DNA from: an uncultured Legionellaceae bacterium
GTDB lineage: Bacteria > Pseudomonadota > Gammaproteobacteria > Legionellales > Legionellaceae
Assembly: GCA_903887975.1 (NCBI GenBank)
Contig: CAISSD010000152.1
Coordinates: 1-6,806 of the forward strand
Direction: 5' to 3'
Length of the DNA: 6,806 nt
Shown one piece after another: positions 1 through 5,963 of this stretch; position 1 is the stretch's first letter; each line of letters opens with the position of its first letter. A model generated the notes under the pieces. The model was not told the DNA's origin. It worked only from the letters and a program-made list of their open reading frames with translations, and ran no database searches. A program made the position numbers and the translations under genes.

Positions 1-1220
1 AACATCGCACAGACCAAAAAGCTCATCCCCACCAACATGCCGCTCAAATAACAAAGAGATAAACTTCTTTGGTTTTTGGTCTGCGTCCAGGTACTGATTG
101 AATGATCGCGCGCCTTACGCAGTTGGTTTAACTCCATCATTAAAATGTGTCGCGCATCGCCCTCTTTCGTCAAAATCAATGCCGTCAGTTCTTTAATTTC
201 ATCGCCTTTAATCGCTAAATAATGACTATGTTCTTGCTGTTCATTATAATGCATCCACGCAATGCTGATGAGCTTCATCAATTGCAATGCCAGACCAATA
301 ACAGGTGCCCAATGCATCAAAAGTGCATATTCTGCCCGCCAAAAAAAACAAACGCTGGCAATGGTGGTGCTCACCGAGTCTTGAAGCAGCGTGTATTTTC
401 TTCGATGAATGTAATCCCAAAATTCATCCCAAAAAGAAATCACTTTATTTTTGTTTTTTTGAGTTGGCAACATGTATAAACCCAACCAAGATAAAGAAAC
501 ACCCCATTGAGTGTAGAGCAATACCGAACCAAAGTAGGTCATCAAACCATTAGAATAATACGTATCTACATCCAACCCATCATGAAAACAATCACTCATC
601 ACCACAAAAATATTGCTTAAAAATCCACGGCCCATATTCCAAAAATTGCGTTGCTGGGTCAAACCATCCACACAATCACCCATCTGATACAACGAACACG
701 TTGCCATGGATTTCAGATTTTGAGCAATAACGGGTGCGACCAAGGTTAGTCCTACATAACGACACGGTTTGTCTGAATCATCGACCTTCAAAGCCAACAA
801 TTCTTCTGGCGATGGTGTCAATACTCCATCAATCTTGCTCAGTAAAGCCATGCATTCTTCGATGTTTTTTTTATGTTCATCCAAATAATGATGAAACTCT
901 CGGGCCAAATCCAATTCGTACTGCGCCCAAAAAAGACAAAAAATAAATTTTAATTCGCGTCTTAACGCTTCGCGGCGCGCCATGGTTGTGGGAGAAGAAG
1001 CCTCACTCTTCATCTCCACCAATCTTTGCTTAGCAAAAACCAACGTTTTGGCAAGGATGGCACGATGTTTAAAAACCTCCAAAACATCAACTGCCAAAAC
1101 ATCAACTGATCCACCACGATAGTTTTCTACCCAATCCTGTTGCTCTGGACTTAGAAGACTATAAACTGTGTGTTCAAAAATGCTTTTTTCGGGCATGGTT
1201 AAATCACCATTATTATTCAT
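1..1220 (-). CDS. Unrecognised multi-spanning membrane protein, partial (C-terminus beyond left edge)
   Basis: I do not recognise this protein. Read on the minus strand from the ATG at 1220, the frame stays open for 406 codons to the window edge, far longer than chance would allow, so it is a real gene lacking its 3' end here. The first half (residues 1-220) looks soluble and helical, rich in Lys, Glu and Leu. Hydrophobic stretches lie at about 224-251, 283-322 (probably two segments) and 387-406, the last cut by the edge. Charged linkers separate them (about 254-280 and 325-386). No enzyme motif, signal peptide or lipobox is visible. The start is uncertain. The ATG at 1220 has a weak AGG at 1228-1230. 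The in-frame ATG at 1196 (MPEKSIFEH) has a better GGTGA at 1204-1208 with seven bases of spacing. It is divergent from the MCE operon. A conserved family of Legionellales membrane proteins or a secreted effector are both possible, and neither can be shown from this sequence. Confidence 0.85.
   Translation of the reverse strand, partial: MNNNGDLTMPEKSIFEHTVYSLLSPEQQDWVENYRGGSVDVLAVDVLEVFKHRAILAKTLVFAKQRLVEMKSEASSPTTMARREALRRELKFIFCLFWAQYELDLAREFHHYLDEHKKNIEECMALLSKIDGVLTPSPEELLALKVDDSDKPCRYVGLTLVAPVIAQNLKSMATCSLYQMGDCVDGLTQQRNFWNMGRGFLSNIFVVMSDCFHDGLDVDTYYSNGLMTYFGSVLLYTQWGVSLSWLGLYMLPTQKNKNKVISFWDEFWDYIHRRKYTLLQDSVSTTIASVCFFWRAEYALLMHWAPVIGLALQLMKLISIAWMHYNEQQEHSHYLAIKGDEIKELTALILTKEGDARHILMMELNQLRKARDHSISTWTQTKNQRSLSLCYLSGMLVGMSFLVCAM
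1079..1108. repeat. Perfect 15-bp tandem duplication inside the left-edge gene
   Basis: The unit CCAAAACATCAACTG at 1079-1093 is repeated exactly at 1094-1108. Because 15 bases are five codons, the frame is kept. On the minus strand it encodes a repeated VDVL separated by Ala, at residues 39-47 of the unrecognised membrane protein. The exact identity of the two copies suggests a recent slippage duplication rather than an old structural repeat. Confidence 0.85.
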
Positions 1221-1236
1221 CAAGCAACCTGTTGTA

Positions 1237-1242
1237 ATTATA
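1237..1242 (-). promoter_or_regulatory. Probable -10 box of the left-edge membrane-protein gene
   Basis: The minus strand reads TATAAT exactly, 16 bases before the ATG at 1220, so transcription would begin near 1230. The place of the -35 box falls in a run of eight T residues (plus-strand A at 1258-1265) that matches TTGACA poorly. Recognition would therefore rest on the -10 box and possibly on the AT-rich tract. With this start site the leader would be only about 10 nt for the first ATG but about 34 nt for the ATG at 1196, which favours the second start if the promoter is right. Confidence 0.5.
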
Positions 1243-1273
1243 GCGCACATTTAGATTAAAAAAAATTCATTGG

Positions 1274-1301
1274 TTGATTTATCCCAAGGTTGTGCGACAA
1301 T
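1274..1301 (+). promoter_or_regulatory. Weak candidate promoter for the MCE-ABC operon
   Basis: TTGATT at 1274-1279 and GACAAT at 1296-1301 are spaced by 16 bases, and each matches four of six consensus positions. Transcription would start near 1308, directly at the ATG at 1309, implying a leaderless or nearly leaderless message. That fits the lack of a Shine-Dalgarno site before that ATG. The motif is weak, and the real promoter could lie elsewhere in the 88-base divergent spacer (1221-1308). Confidence 0.2.
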
Positions 1302-1308
1302 AACTGCT

Positions 1309-2433
1309 ATGAATACATCCCAAGCCCACATGATTTACGAGCCAGAGCGCCAGATCTATCAATGCATTGGATCATGGTCGACTTTGGGTATGGGCGCGTT
1401 TAACAATCCATTAAAAAACTCGCCCCAACCATCCAAACAAGCGCTTTACATCAATGGCGCACAATTAACGCACTTTGATTCTGCTGGCGCTTTGGTGTTG
1501 ATTCAATGCATAAATCTTCTAAAACAAAAACACAACACCATTACATTGACCAATTTTTCTGAAAAACAGCGTGCGCTCATCGAATTGATTGAAAAAAATC
1601 ATGCGGCTATTGATTTTAAAAAACCCAAAGAAGAAAAAAAATCTCCTTTATACATGCTGGGCCAAGAAGCGGTCGACAAATTTAATCAAGTCCATGGATT
1701 TGTTCGGTTGATTGGCGATCTCACTGAAAAAATAGCGGCTGCATTGAAACAATGGCGGCGTTTTCAAGCCCCAAGCATCATCTCAAATCTCAACTCCGCA
1801 GGCATTCAAGCATTGCCCATTTTGGCGTTGCTCTCATTTCTCATTGGTGTTGTATTGGCCTATCAAATGGGTCTGCAACTGGAAACCTATGGTGCCAATA
1901 CGTTTATTGCTTATCTCTCTGGCATGGCTATTTTTCGGGAATTCGCACCACTCATTACCGCCATTATTGTTGCGGGACGCACAAGCTCCGCTTTTACAGC
2001 GCAAATTGGCAGCATGAAAATCAATCAAGAAATTGATGCCTTATTAACCATGGGATTGTCCCCAACGGAGTTATTGGTGTTGCCCAAAGTTCTGGCACTG
2101 CTGATTGTTTTTCCTTTATTAATTTTTTGGTCCGATATCTTTGGCACCCTAGGTGCAAGCTTGATGTCTAAATCCATGCTGCAGGTGGGCTACAGTGATT
2201 TCATGAACCGCCTTCAAGAGACTGTTGGCCTGAAACAATTAATGCTGGGATTATACAAAGCACCAACGTTTGCCCTATTGATTGCGTTGGTGGGTTGTTT
2301 CCAAGGATTTAGGGTTCAAAATAGTGCCGATAGCGTGGGCCATCAAACCACCAAAAGTGTTGTCCAGGCTTTGTTTTTAATCATTGTCGCCGATGCCACA
2401 TATTCGGTTATTTACAGCTGGATGAGCCTATGA
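1309..2433 (+). CDS. mlaE: MCE-type ABC transporter permease with fused N-terminal STAS domain (MlaB-MlaE-like)
   Basis: Inner-membrane permease of a lipid-handling MCE ABC transporter. From the ATG at 1309 it has 374 residues. An N-terminal STAS domain (about 10-100) carries the DSAG turn at 57-60, and a charged linker follows (about 101-125). The MlaE permease domain spans about 150-374, with helices near 166-186, 198-222, 252-275, 308-330 and 350-370. The conserved core shows E211-F-A-P, AGR at 222-224, IGSM at 233-236 and EIDAL at 241-245. In E. coli the STAS partner MlaB is a separate protein; here both are in one chain, a layout known in many Proteobacteria. The stop overlaps the ATPase start (ATGA), so the pair is translationally coupled. 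The start is uncertain: no Shine-Dalgarno site precedes 1309, an in-frame TTG at 1270 would add 13 residues, and an ATG at 1330 would remove seven. The symbol denotes family, not strict orthology with E. coli mlaE. Confidence 0.9.
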   Translation: MNTSQAHMIYEPERQIYQCIGSWSTLGMGAFNNPLKNSPQPSKQALYINGAQLTHFDSAGALVLIQCINLLKQKHNTITLTNFSEKQRALIELIEKNHAAIDFKKPKEEKKSPLYMLGQEAVDKFNQVHGFVRLIGDLTEKIAAALKQWRRFQAPSIISNLNSAGIQALPILALLSFLIGVVLAYQMGLQLETYGANTFIAYLSGMAIFREFAPLITAIIVAGRTSSAFTAQIGSMKINQEIDALLTMGLSPTELLVLPKVLALLIVFPLLIFWSDIFGTLGASLMSKSMLQVGYSDFMNRLQETVGLKQLMLGLYKAPTFALLIALVGCFQGFRVQNSADSVGHQTTKSVVQALFLIIVADATYSVIYSWMSL

Positions 2434-3173
2434 ATGCAATTGAGCCCATCATTGAAATCAAACAACTAAAAAATAAATTGGGCGGCCAATGGATTCATAA
2501 AAACATCAATTTAACCATCAATCGTGGTGAAATCGTTGCCATCATTGGGGGTAGTGGCAGCGGAAAAACAACCTTATTGCGATGTTTACTCATGCTGTTA
2601 AAACCAACGGCTGGAAGCATCAAAATTTTTGGGAAAAACATCGAGCGTATGGGGGAAGATGCCGCCAATGCGCTTCGCAAACGCTGGGGAACACTGTTTC
2701 AACACGGCGCACTTTTTTCTGCAATGTCGGTGTTGGAAAACATCATGTTTCCCATGCAAGAAATTGGTCATTTAGACCCGGCCATGATGCAACAATTGGC
2801 ATTACTCAAAGTTTCTTTGGTGGGGCTGCCCATGGATGCAGCCTACAAACATCCTGATGAATTGAGTGGTGGGATGCAACGACGTGCCGCAGCAGCGCGC
2901 GCCATTGCCATGGATCCCGAGCTTTTGTTTCTCGATGAACCCACCTCAGGGCTTGATCCGATTAGTGCACGAATGTTTGATGATTTGTTGCTTTTTTTAC
3001 ACAATACGTTGAATTTAACCATTATCATCATCAGTCACGATATTGAATCATTAAAACGCACCACCGATAGGGTGGCATTTATTGGTGATGGGGAAATCAT
3101 CAGTGTTCAACCACTGAATGAATTAATGCACCATCAACATCCATTAATTGCTGATTATTTCAGTAAAATTTAA
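2430..3173 (+). CDS. mlaF: MCE-type ABC transporter ATP-binding protein (MlaF-like)
   Basis: Cytoplasmic ATPase that drives the MCE transporter. It has 247 residues, the usual length for a single nucleotide-binding domain. All catalytic motifs are intact: Walker A GGSGSGKT at 40-47, Q-loop Q91 in LFQHGALF, signature LSGGM at 145-149, Walker B LLFLDEP at 165-171 with catalytic E170, D-loop GLDP at 174-177, and switch histidine H203. The sequence GALFSAMSVLENIMFP after the Q-loop is typical of the MlaF branch. The ATG sits in the ATGA overlap with the permease stop, and GGA at 2420-2422 can serve as ribosome site. The protein should pair as a dimer with two copies of the upstream STAS-permease. 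In E. coli, MlaB binds MlaF and supports its activity, so the fused STAS domain probably does this here (inference). Confidence 0.95.
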   Translation: MNAIEPIIEIKQLKNKLGGQWIHKNINLTINRGEIVAIIGGSGSGKTTLLRCLLMLLKPTAGSIKIFGKNIERMGEDAANALRKRWGTLFQHGALFSAMSVLENIMFPMQEIGHLDPAMMQQLALLKVSLVGLPMDAAYKHPDELSGGMQRRAAAARAIAMDPELLFLDEPTSGLDPISARMFDDLLLFLHNTLNLTIIIISHDIESLKRTTDRVAFIGDGEIISVQPLNELMHHQHPLIADYFSKI

Positions 3174-3180
3174 CCCATTT

Positions 3181-3184
3181 GGAG
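3181..3184 (+). promoter_or_regulatory. Ribosome binding site fixing a TTG start for the MCE gene
   Basis: GGAG lies eight bases before TTG at 3193. No in-frame ATG is available near this site, and the protein read from TTG begins with the MEAKANYTLVG pattern usual for the N-terminus of MlaD-type proteins. The TTG start is therefore well supported. Confidence 0.8.
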
Positions 3185-3192
3185 AACATTGA

Positions 3193-3990
3193 TTGGAAGC
3201 CAAAGCAAATTATACTTTAGTCGGTGTCATGGTCCTTGTGCTTTTAACCGCACTAATCGGTGGCGGTCTTTGGCTATCCACAGGATTCGATGACAAAAAA
3301 TACAATCCATACACGGTTTACATCCATGAATCGGTTGCCGGTTTAAGTTCCGATTCCTTGGTTAAATACAATGGCGTTAAAGTCGGTTATATTCAATCGA
3401 TTGAATTAAATCCTGTTGATCCGCAACAGGTTAAACTACAATTAAGCATTCAAGACAACACACCCATCACCATGAGTACCCAAGCAACACTGATCACACA
3501 AGGCATCACGGGTAATACTTATTTGGGTTTATCGGCGACCTCTTCAGATTTTACATCTTTGCAAAAAATTCCTGGTGAGCCTTATCCAGTGATTCCGTAT
3601 CATCCCTCTTTTTTCAATCAACTTGAGGCCAACATCAATCGTCTATCGCGAAATTTATCCAATCTTTTGAATAAAGAAAACACTGAAAATCTAAGCAAAA
3701 CATTGAAAGATTTACCTGTGGCCATAAAAAATCTAAATATCGGTATTCAAAAATTTAGTGCCATGTCCGAGAGCTTGTCTTCTGCGGGCAATCAGGTTTC
3801 AAAAACCATGGAAGCAGGAAAAACAAGCCTGGATCAACTCACCCAGCAAACTTTGCCTCCAGCAGAACAATTACTGTACAAATTAAATGAAATTGCCGCG
3901 AATCTGGAGGAAGTTAGCGTTCAAATACGCCAAAATCCATCCGTCATTGTACGCGGCTCAACACCACCCAAACCCGGACCAGGAGAATAA
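3193..3990 (+). CDS. mlaD: MCE domain periplasmic lipid-binding subunit (MlaD-like), TTG start
   Basis: Membrane-anchored substrate-binding subunit of the transporter. It has 265 residues: a short cytoplasmic N-terminus, one transmembrane helix (about 8-30), a single MCE domain (about 38-118) with the YNGVKVG motif at 59-65, and a long helical periplasmic part (about 135-245). A Pro/Gly tail, PPKPGPGE, ends the protein. MCE proteins of this class form hexameric rings on the permease and carry phospholipids through a central pore. The tail and length differ from E. coli MlaD (about 183 residues) and match the MCE proteins that are encoded with an auxiliary lipoprotein instead of MlaC. It lies 19 bases after the ATPase stop and two bases before the lipoprotein start, so it is within the same operon. 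The symbol is given by family only. Confidence 0.9.
   Translation: MEAKANYTLVGVMVLVLLTALIGGGLWLSTGFDDKKYNPYTVYIHESVAGLSSDSLVKYNGVKVGYIQSIELNPVDPQQVKLQLSIQDNTPITMSTQATLITQGITGNTYLGLSATSSDFTSLQKIPGEPYPVIPYHPSFFNQLEANINRLSRNLSNLLNKENTENLSKTLKDLPVAIKNLNIGIQKFSAMSESLSSAGNQVSKTMEAGKTSLDQLTQQTLPPAEQLLYKLNEIAANLEEVSVQIRQNPSVIVRGSTPPKPGPGE
3981..3986 (+). promoter_or_regulatory. Ribosome binding site fixing a TTG start for the auxiliary lipoprotein
   Basis: AGGAGA overlaps the last codons of the MCE gene and lies six bases before TTG at 3993. The TTG gives a basic N-terminus and a full lipoprotein signal peptide. The first in-frame ATG at 4023 would remove half of the signal peptide. The TTG is therefore the likely start. 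Confidence 0.8.
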
Positions 3991-3992
3991 CC

Positions 3993-4592
3993 TTGAGAAA
4001 AATAATTGTATTGCTCATCATCATGAATCTTCACCTCATGGTTGCTTGTTCTCCGGTGCAAAGCCCCATCAAAAATCAATACATGCTGAATACCTACAGT
4101 ATTCCCAAACATCATCCCAAGGCCTTATATGGCACGCTTTTTGTCACCCCAACCGATGCGATTGCAGGCTACCAAACCAACAACATGCTGTATATTGCCA
4201 AACCCTATCAATTGGATGCCTTTGCACACAACGCATGGGTTAGCCCTCCAGCAGGCATGATTTACCCCCTCATCATTCAAAACTTACAACAAAGCCATTT
4301 GTTTAAAGCCGTGGTTTCTGGCGCTTATGCATGGAAAACCGATTATCGCTTGGACACGCAACTCATTGCCCTGCAACAAAATTACTTAACCAAGCCCAGT
4401 CAAATCGAACTCATTACCAAAGCGGTATTAACGGATACCAAACAACACGTTTTGGCCTCAAAGGTTTTCAAAGAAATCCTACCTTGCCCCAAAGACTCAC
4501 CTTGGGGTGGTGTGATTGCCGCCAATGGTGCTGCAAAAAAAATGACGGCTCAATTAAATCAATTTATTCAACAAACGCTAGAAAAAAATTAA
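3993..4592 (+). CDS. ABC-type transport auxiliary lipoprotein (PqiC/YmbA-like), TTG start
   Basis: Predicted outer-membrane lipoprotein partner of the MCE transporter. It has 199 residues, the usual size of the ABC_trans_aux (PqiC/YmbA-like) family. A signal peptide (MRKIIVLLIIMNLHL) ends in a lipobox MVA-C with Cys19. Serine at +2 argues against inner-membrane retention. The family's typical central pattern is visible: MLYIAKPYQLDAFAHNAW (about 65-82), followed by PPAGMIYPLIIQNLQ. The rest alternates strands and helices, ending in an amphipathic helix. E. coli PqiC forms a ring at the outer membrane that contacts the MCE protein PqiB, and a similar bridge is inferred here in place of the soluble carrier MlaC. 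It is the last gene of the MCE operon, two bases after the MCE stop. No hairpin terminator follows before pal. Confidence 0.85.
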   Translation: MRKIIVLLIIMNLHLMVACSPVQSPIKNQYMLNTYSIPKHHPKALYGTLFVTPTDAIAGYQTNNMLYIAKPYQLDAFAHNAWVSPPAGMIYPLIIQNLQQSHLFKAVVSGAYAWKTDYRLDTQLIALQQNYLTKPSQIELITKAVLTDTKQHVLASKVFKEILPCPKDSPWGGVIAANGAAKKMTAQLNQFIQQTLEKN

Positions 4593-4601
4593 AAACGCTT
4601 G

Positions 4602-4607
4602 TACAAT
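4602..4607 (+). promoter_or_regulatory. Candidate -10 box for pal-cpoB-queE
   Basis: TACAAT (five of six consensus bases) lies about 47 bases before the pal ATG and just after the stop of the lipoprotein gene. With a 17-base spacer, the -35 position reads TAGAAA at 4579-4584, matching four of six. This could give pal its own transcript of about 40 nt leader. Read-through from the MCE operon is equally possible because no terminator is seen between the two groups. Confidence 0.35.
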
Positions 4608-4641
4608 AGCTCGCCATAAAACCTAAAAAATAATAATGATC

Positions 4642-4647
4642 AGGAGA
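4642..4647 (+). promoter_or_regulatory. Ribosome binding site setting the pal start at 4654
   Basis: AGGAGA lies six bases before ATG at 4654. An upstream in-frame ATG at 4636 precedes this site and would place it inside the coding region, so 4654 is the start. Confidence 0.85.
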
Positions 4648-4653
4648 ACAACC

Positions 4654-5169
4654 ATGCACATCGCAACATTCAAAAAATTAGCCCTTATTGCTGCTGGCAC
4701 ATTGCTCGTTGCTGCTTGTACAAAAACGCCCAATGGCATGATGAACGATGGTGGATTATCAGCCCACGGCCTTGGACAACTCAATCAATTTGGTGGCCAA
4801 GAAGCTGGTGAACTTTACACCACCCAAGCACCACATAACCAAATCTATTTATTTTCTTACGACGACAGCAACATCAACGAAAAGTATATGGCATCAATTA
4901 ATGCCCAGGCCGAATACTTAAAAAATCATCCCAACGCACGCATTCTTTTGGCCGGACATACTGACGAACGTGGTAGTCGTGAATACAATGTCGCCCTGGG
5001 TGAGCATCGCGCCAATGCGGTTGCACGCATCATTCGTATGGCAGGCATCGCGCATCATCAATTGCGTGTGGTCAGTTATGGTAAAGAGCGCCCTGCAAAT
5101 TATGGGCATGACGATGCTTCCCACGCGCAAAATCGCCGTGTTGAATTAACTTATGAGGAAACTCGATGA
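4654..5169 (+). CDS. pal: Peptidoglycan-associated lipoprotein Pal
   Basis: Outer-membrane lipoprotein of the Tol-Pal system that binds peptidoglycan and helps the outer membrane constrict during division. It has 171 residues, normal for Pal. A signal peptide ends in the lipobox LLVAAC with Cys22 as the lipidated residue. A flexible linker (about 23-60) precedes the OmpA-like domain (about 62-168). The peptidoglycan motif GHTDERGSREYN (101-112) is intact. D104 and R119 are spaced like the Asp/Arg pair that holds diaminopimelate in OmpA-family domains, and NRRVE (160-164) closes the fold. The stop overlaps the cpoB start by ATGA. tolB, which usually stands directly before pal, is absent, and the MCE lipoprotein gene takes that place. 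From memory, the sequence is close to Legionella Pal (QAEYLK, SYGKERPANYGH), which supports the lineage guess. Confidence 0.97.
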   Translation: MHIATFKKLALIAAGTLLVAACTKTPNGMMNDGGLSAHGLGQLNQFGGQEAGELYTTQAPHNQIYLFSYDDSNINEKYMASINAQAEYLKNHPNARILLAGHTDERGSREYNVALGEHRANAVARIIRMAGIAHHQLRVVSYGKERPANYGHDDASHAQNRRVELTYEETR

Positions 5170-5957
5170 CATTAATCCCTCGCACGGTGTTAGGCCGTGC
5201 TTTGGCCTGTTGTTTATTGACCACGGTGGCTTGGGCTCAAGCCCCGGTGGTTAATGACGCAGAAAATTTTGCTTTAAATGGTGATGATCTCAATCAACCA
5301 TTGGCTAAAGACAATACCGAATCGGGTCACAATGACGATGCGTCGTTAATGAATCAAATTCAAGGCTTACAACAAGACATCCAAGAATTACGTGGACAAT
5401 TGGAAACCCAGACCCACGAATTAAAAAAACTGCAAGATCAACAATTGGCTTTTTATAAAGATTTAGATGACAGGCTCAATCAAAGCCCAACACACGTTGC
5501 AACATCAAAAAAAATCGATGTTCCTGTCACGCCTGAACCCATCAACAGCGCAAACACAACAGCCACCACACGTCAAACCCATTCCAGTGATGAACAGCTT
5601 TCTTATTTGGCAGCCTTTGAACTCATTAAAAAACATCAATATGACGAAGCCCTCACCAACATGAAAACGTTCACAACCCAATACCCTCAAAGTATATTCA
5701 GTGCCAATGCGCATTATTGGATGGGTGAGCTTTATATGGTTAAAAAAGATTACACTACCGCCATCACAGAATTTGATACGGTCATCAAACAGTATCCATC
5801 GTCCAACAAAATGTCAGCAAGTTTATTGAAAAGTGGCTATGCTCTAGAGGCGCTGGGACAACATGGTGATGCCAAATCACGCTGGAATCAAGTGGTTAAA
5901 AATTACCCAGACACCCAAACCGCTCAATTGGCACATAAAAAATTGGCTTCGACATAA
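5166..5957 (+). CDS. cpoB: Cell division coordinator CpoB (YbgF), TolA-binding TPR protein
   Basis: Periplasmic protein that links Tol-Pal function with PBP1B-driven peptidoglycan synthesis at the septum and binds TolA. It has 263 residues, the same size as the E. coli protein. An N-terminal signal peptide has a likely cut after AWA (residues 22-24). An Asp/Asn-rich stretch follows, then a coiled coil (about 60-105) like the trimerising segment of YbgF, and a Thr/Pro-rich linker (about 107-142). The C-terminal domain has three TPR repeats (about 145-177, 182-214 and 219-252), with the family pattern of A-HYWMGE-LY followed by A-FD-VI--YP. The start overlaps the pal stop (ATGA), with GAGGAA at 5155-5160 five bases before the ATG. 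Coupled translation with pal is expected. Confidence 0.95.
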   Translation: MTLIPRTVLGRALACCLLTTVAWAQAPVVNDAENFALNGDDLNQPLAKDNTESGHNDDASLMNQIQGLQQDIQELRGQLETQTHELKKLQDQQLAFYKDLDDRLNQSPTHVATSKKIDVPVTPEPINSANTTATTRQTHSSDEQLSYLAAFELIKKHQYDEALTNMKTFTTQYPQSIFSANAHYWMGELYMVKKDYTTAITEFDTVIKQYPSSNKMSASLLKSGYALEALGQHGDAKSRWNQVVKNYPDTQTAQLAHKKLAST

Positions 5958-5963
5958 TCCTTA

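Noticed and set aside
1..117. Possible frameshift near position 110 in the left-edge gene, since another minus frame reads plausibly (FISLLFERHVGGDEL) at the edge
   Set aside because: The main frame stays open to the edge and encodes a credible hydrophobic segment there. The other frame has a stop at 115-117 and is only 38 codons long. Sequence further left would settle it.
222..946. Plus-strand open frames of 70-85 codons at 222-479, 305-553 and 734-946
   Set aside because: They lie antisense to the long minus-strand gene, have low-complexity and odd compositions, and lack ribosome sites. The minus frame is continuous over the whole area.
1752..2036. Plus-strand frame at 1752-2036 and minus-strand frame at 1834-2028
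   Set aside because: Both are inside the permease gene, whose own frame has clear family motifs.
2495..3031. Minus-strand frames at 2495-2680 and 2843-3031 and plus-strand frame at 2582-2857 within the ATPase gene
   Set aside because: They are shadows of the ATPase frame, which carries all ABC motifs.
4571..4603. Hairpin between the lipoprotein stop and pal
   Set aside because: ACAAACGC and ACGCTTGT pair only imperfectly across a long A-rich loop, and no T-run follows. It is not a convincing terminator.
4636..4653. Upstream ATG for pal at 4636
   Set aside because: It lacks a ribosome site and would bury the AGGAGA at 4642-4647. It would also add MIRRTT before a normal lipoprotein signal.
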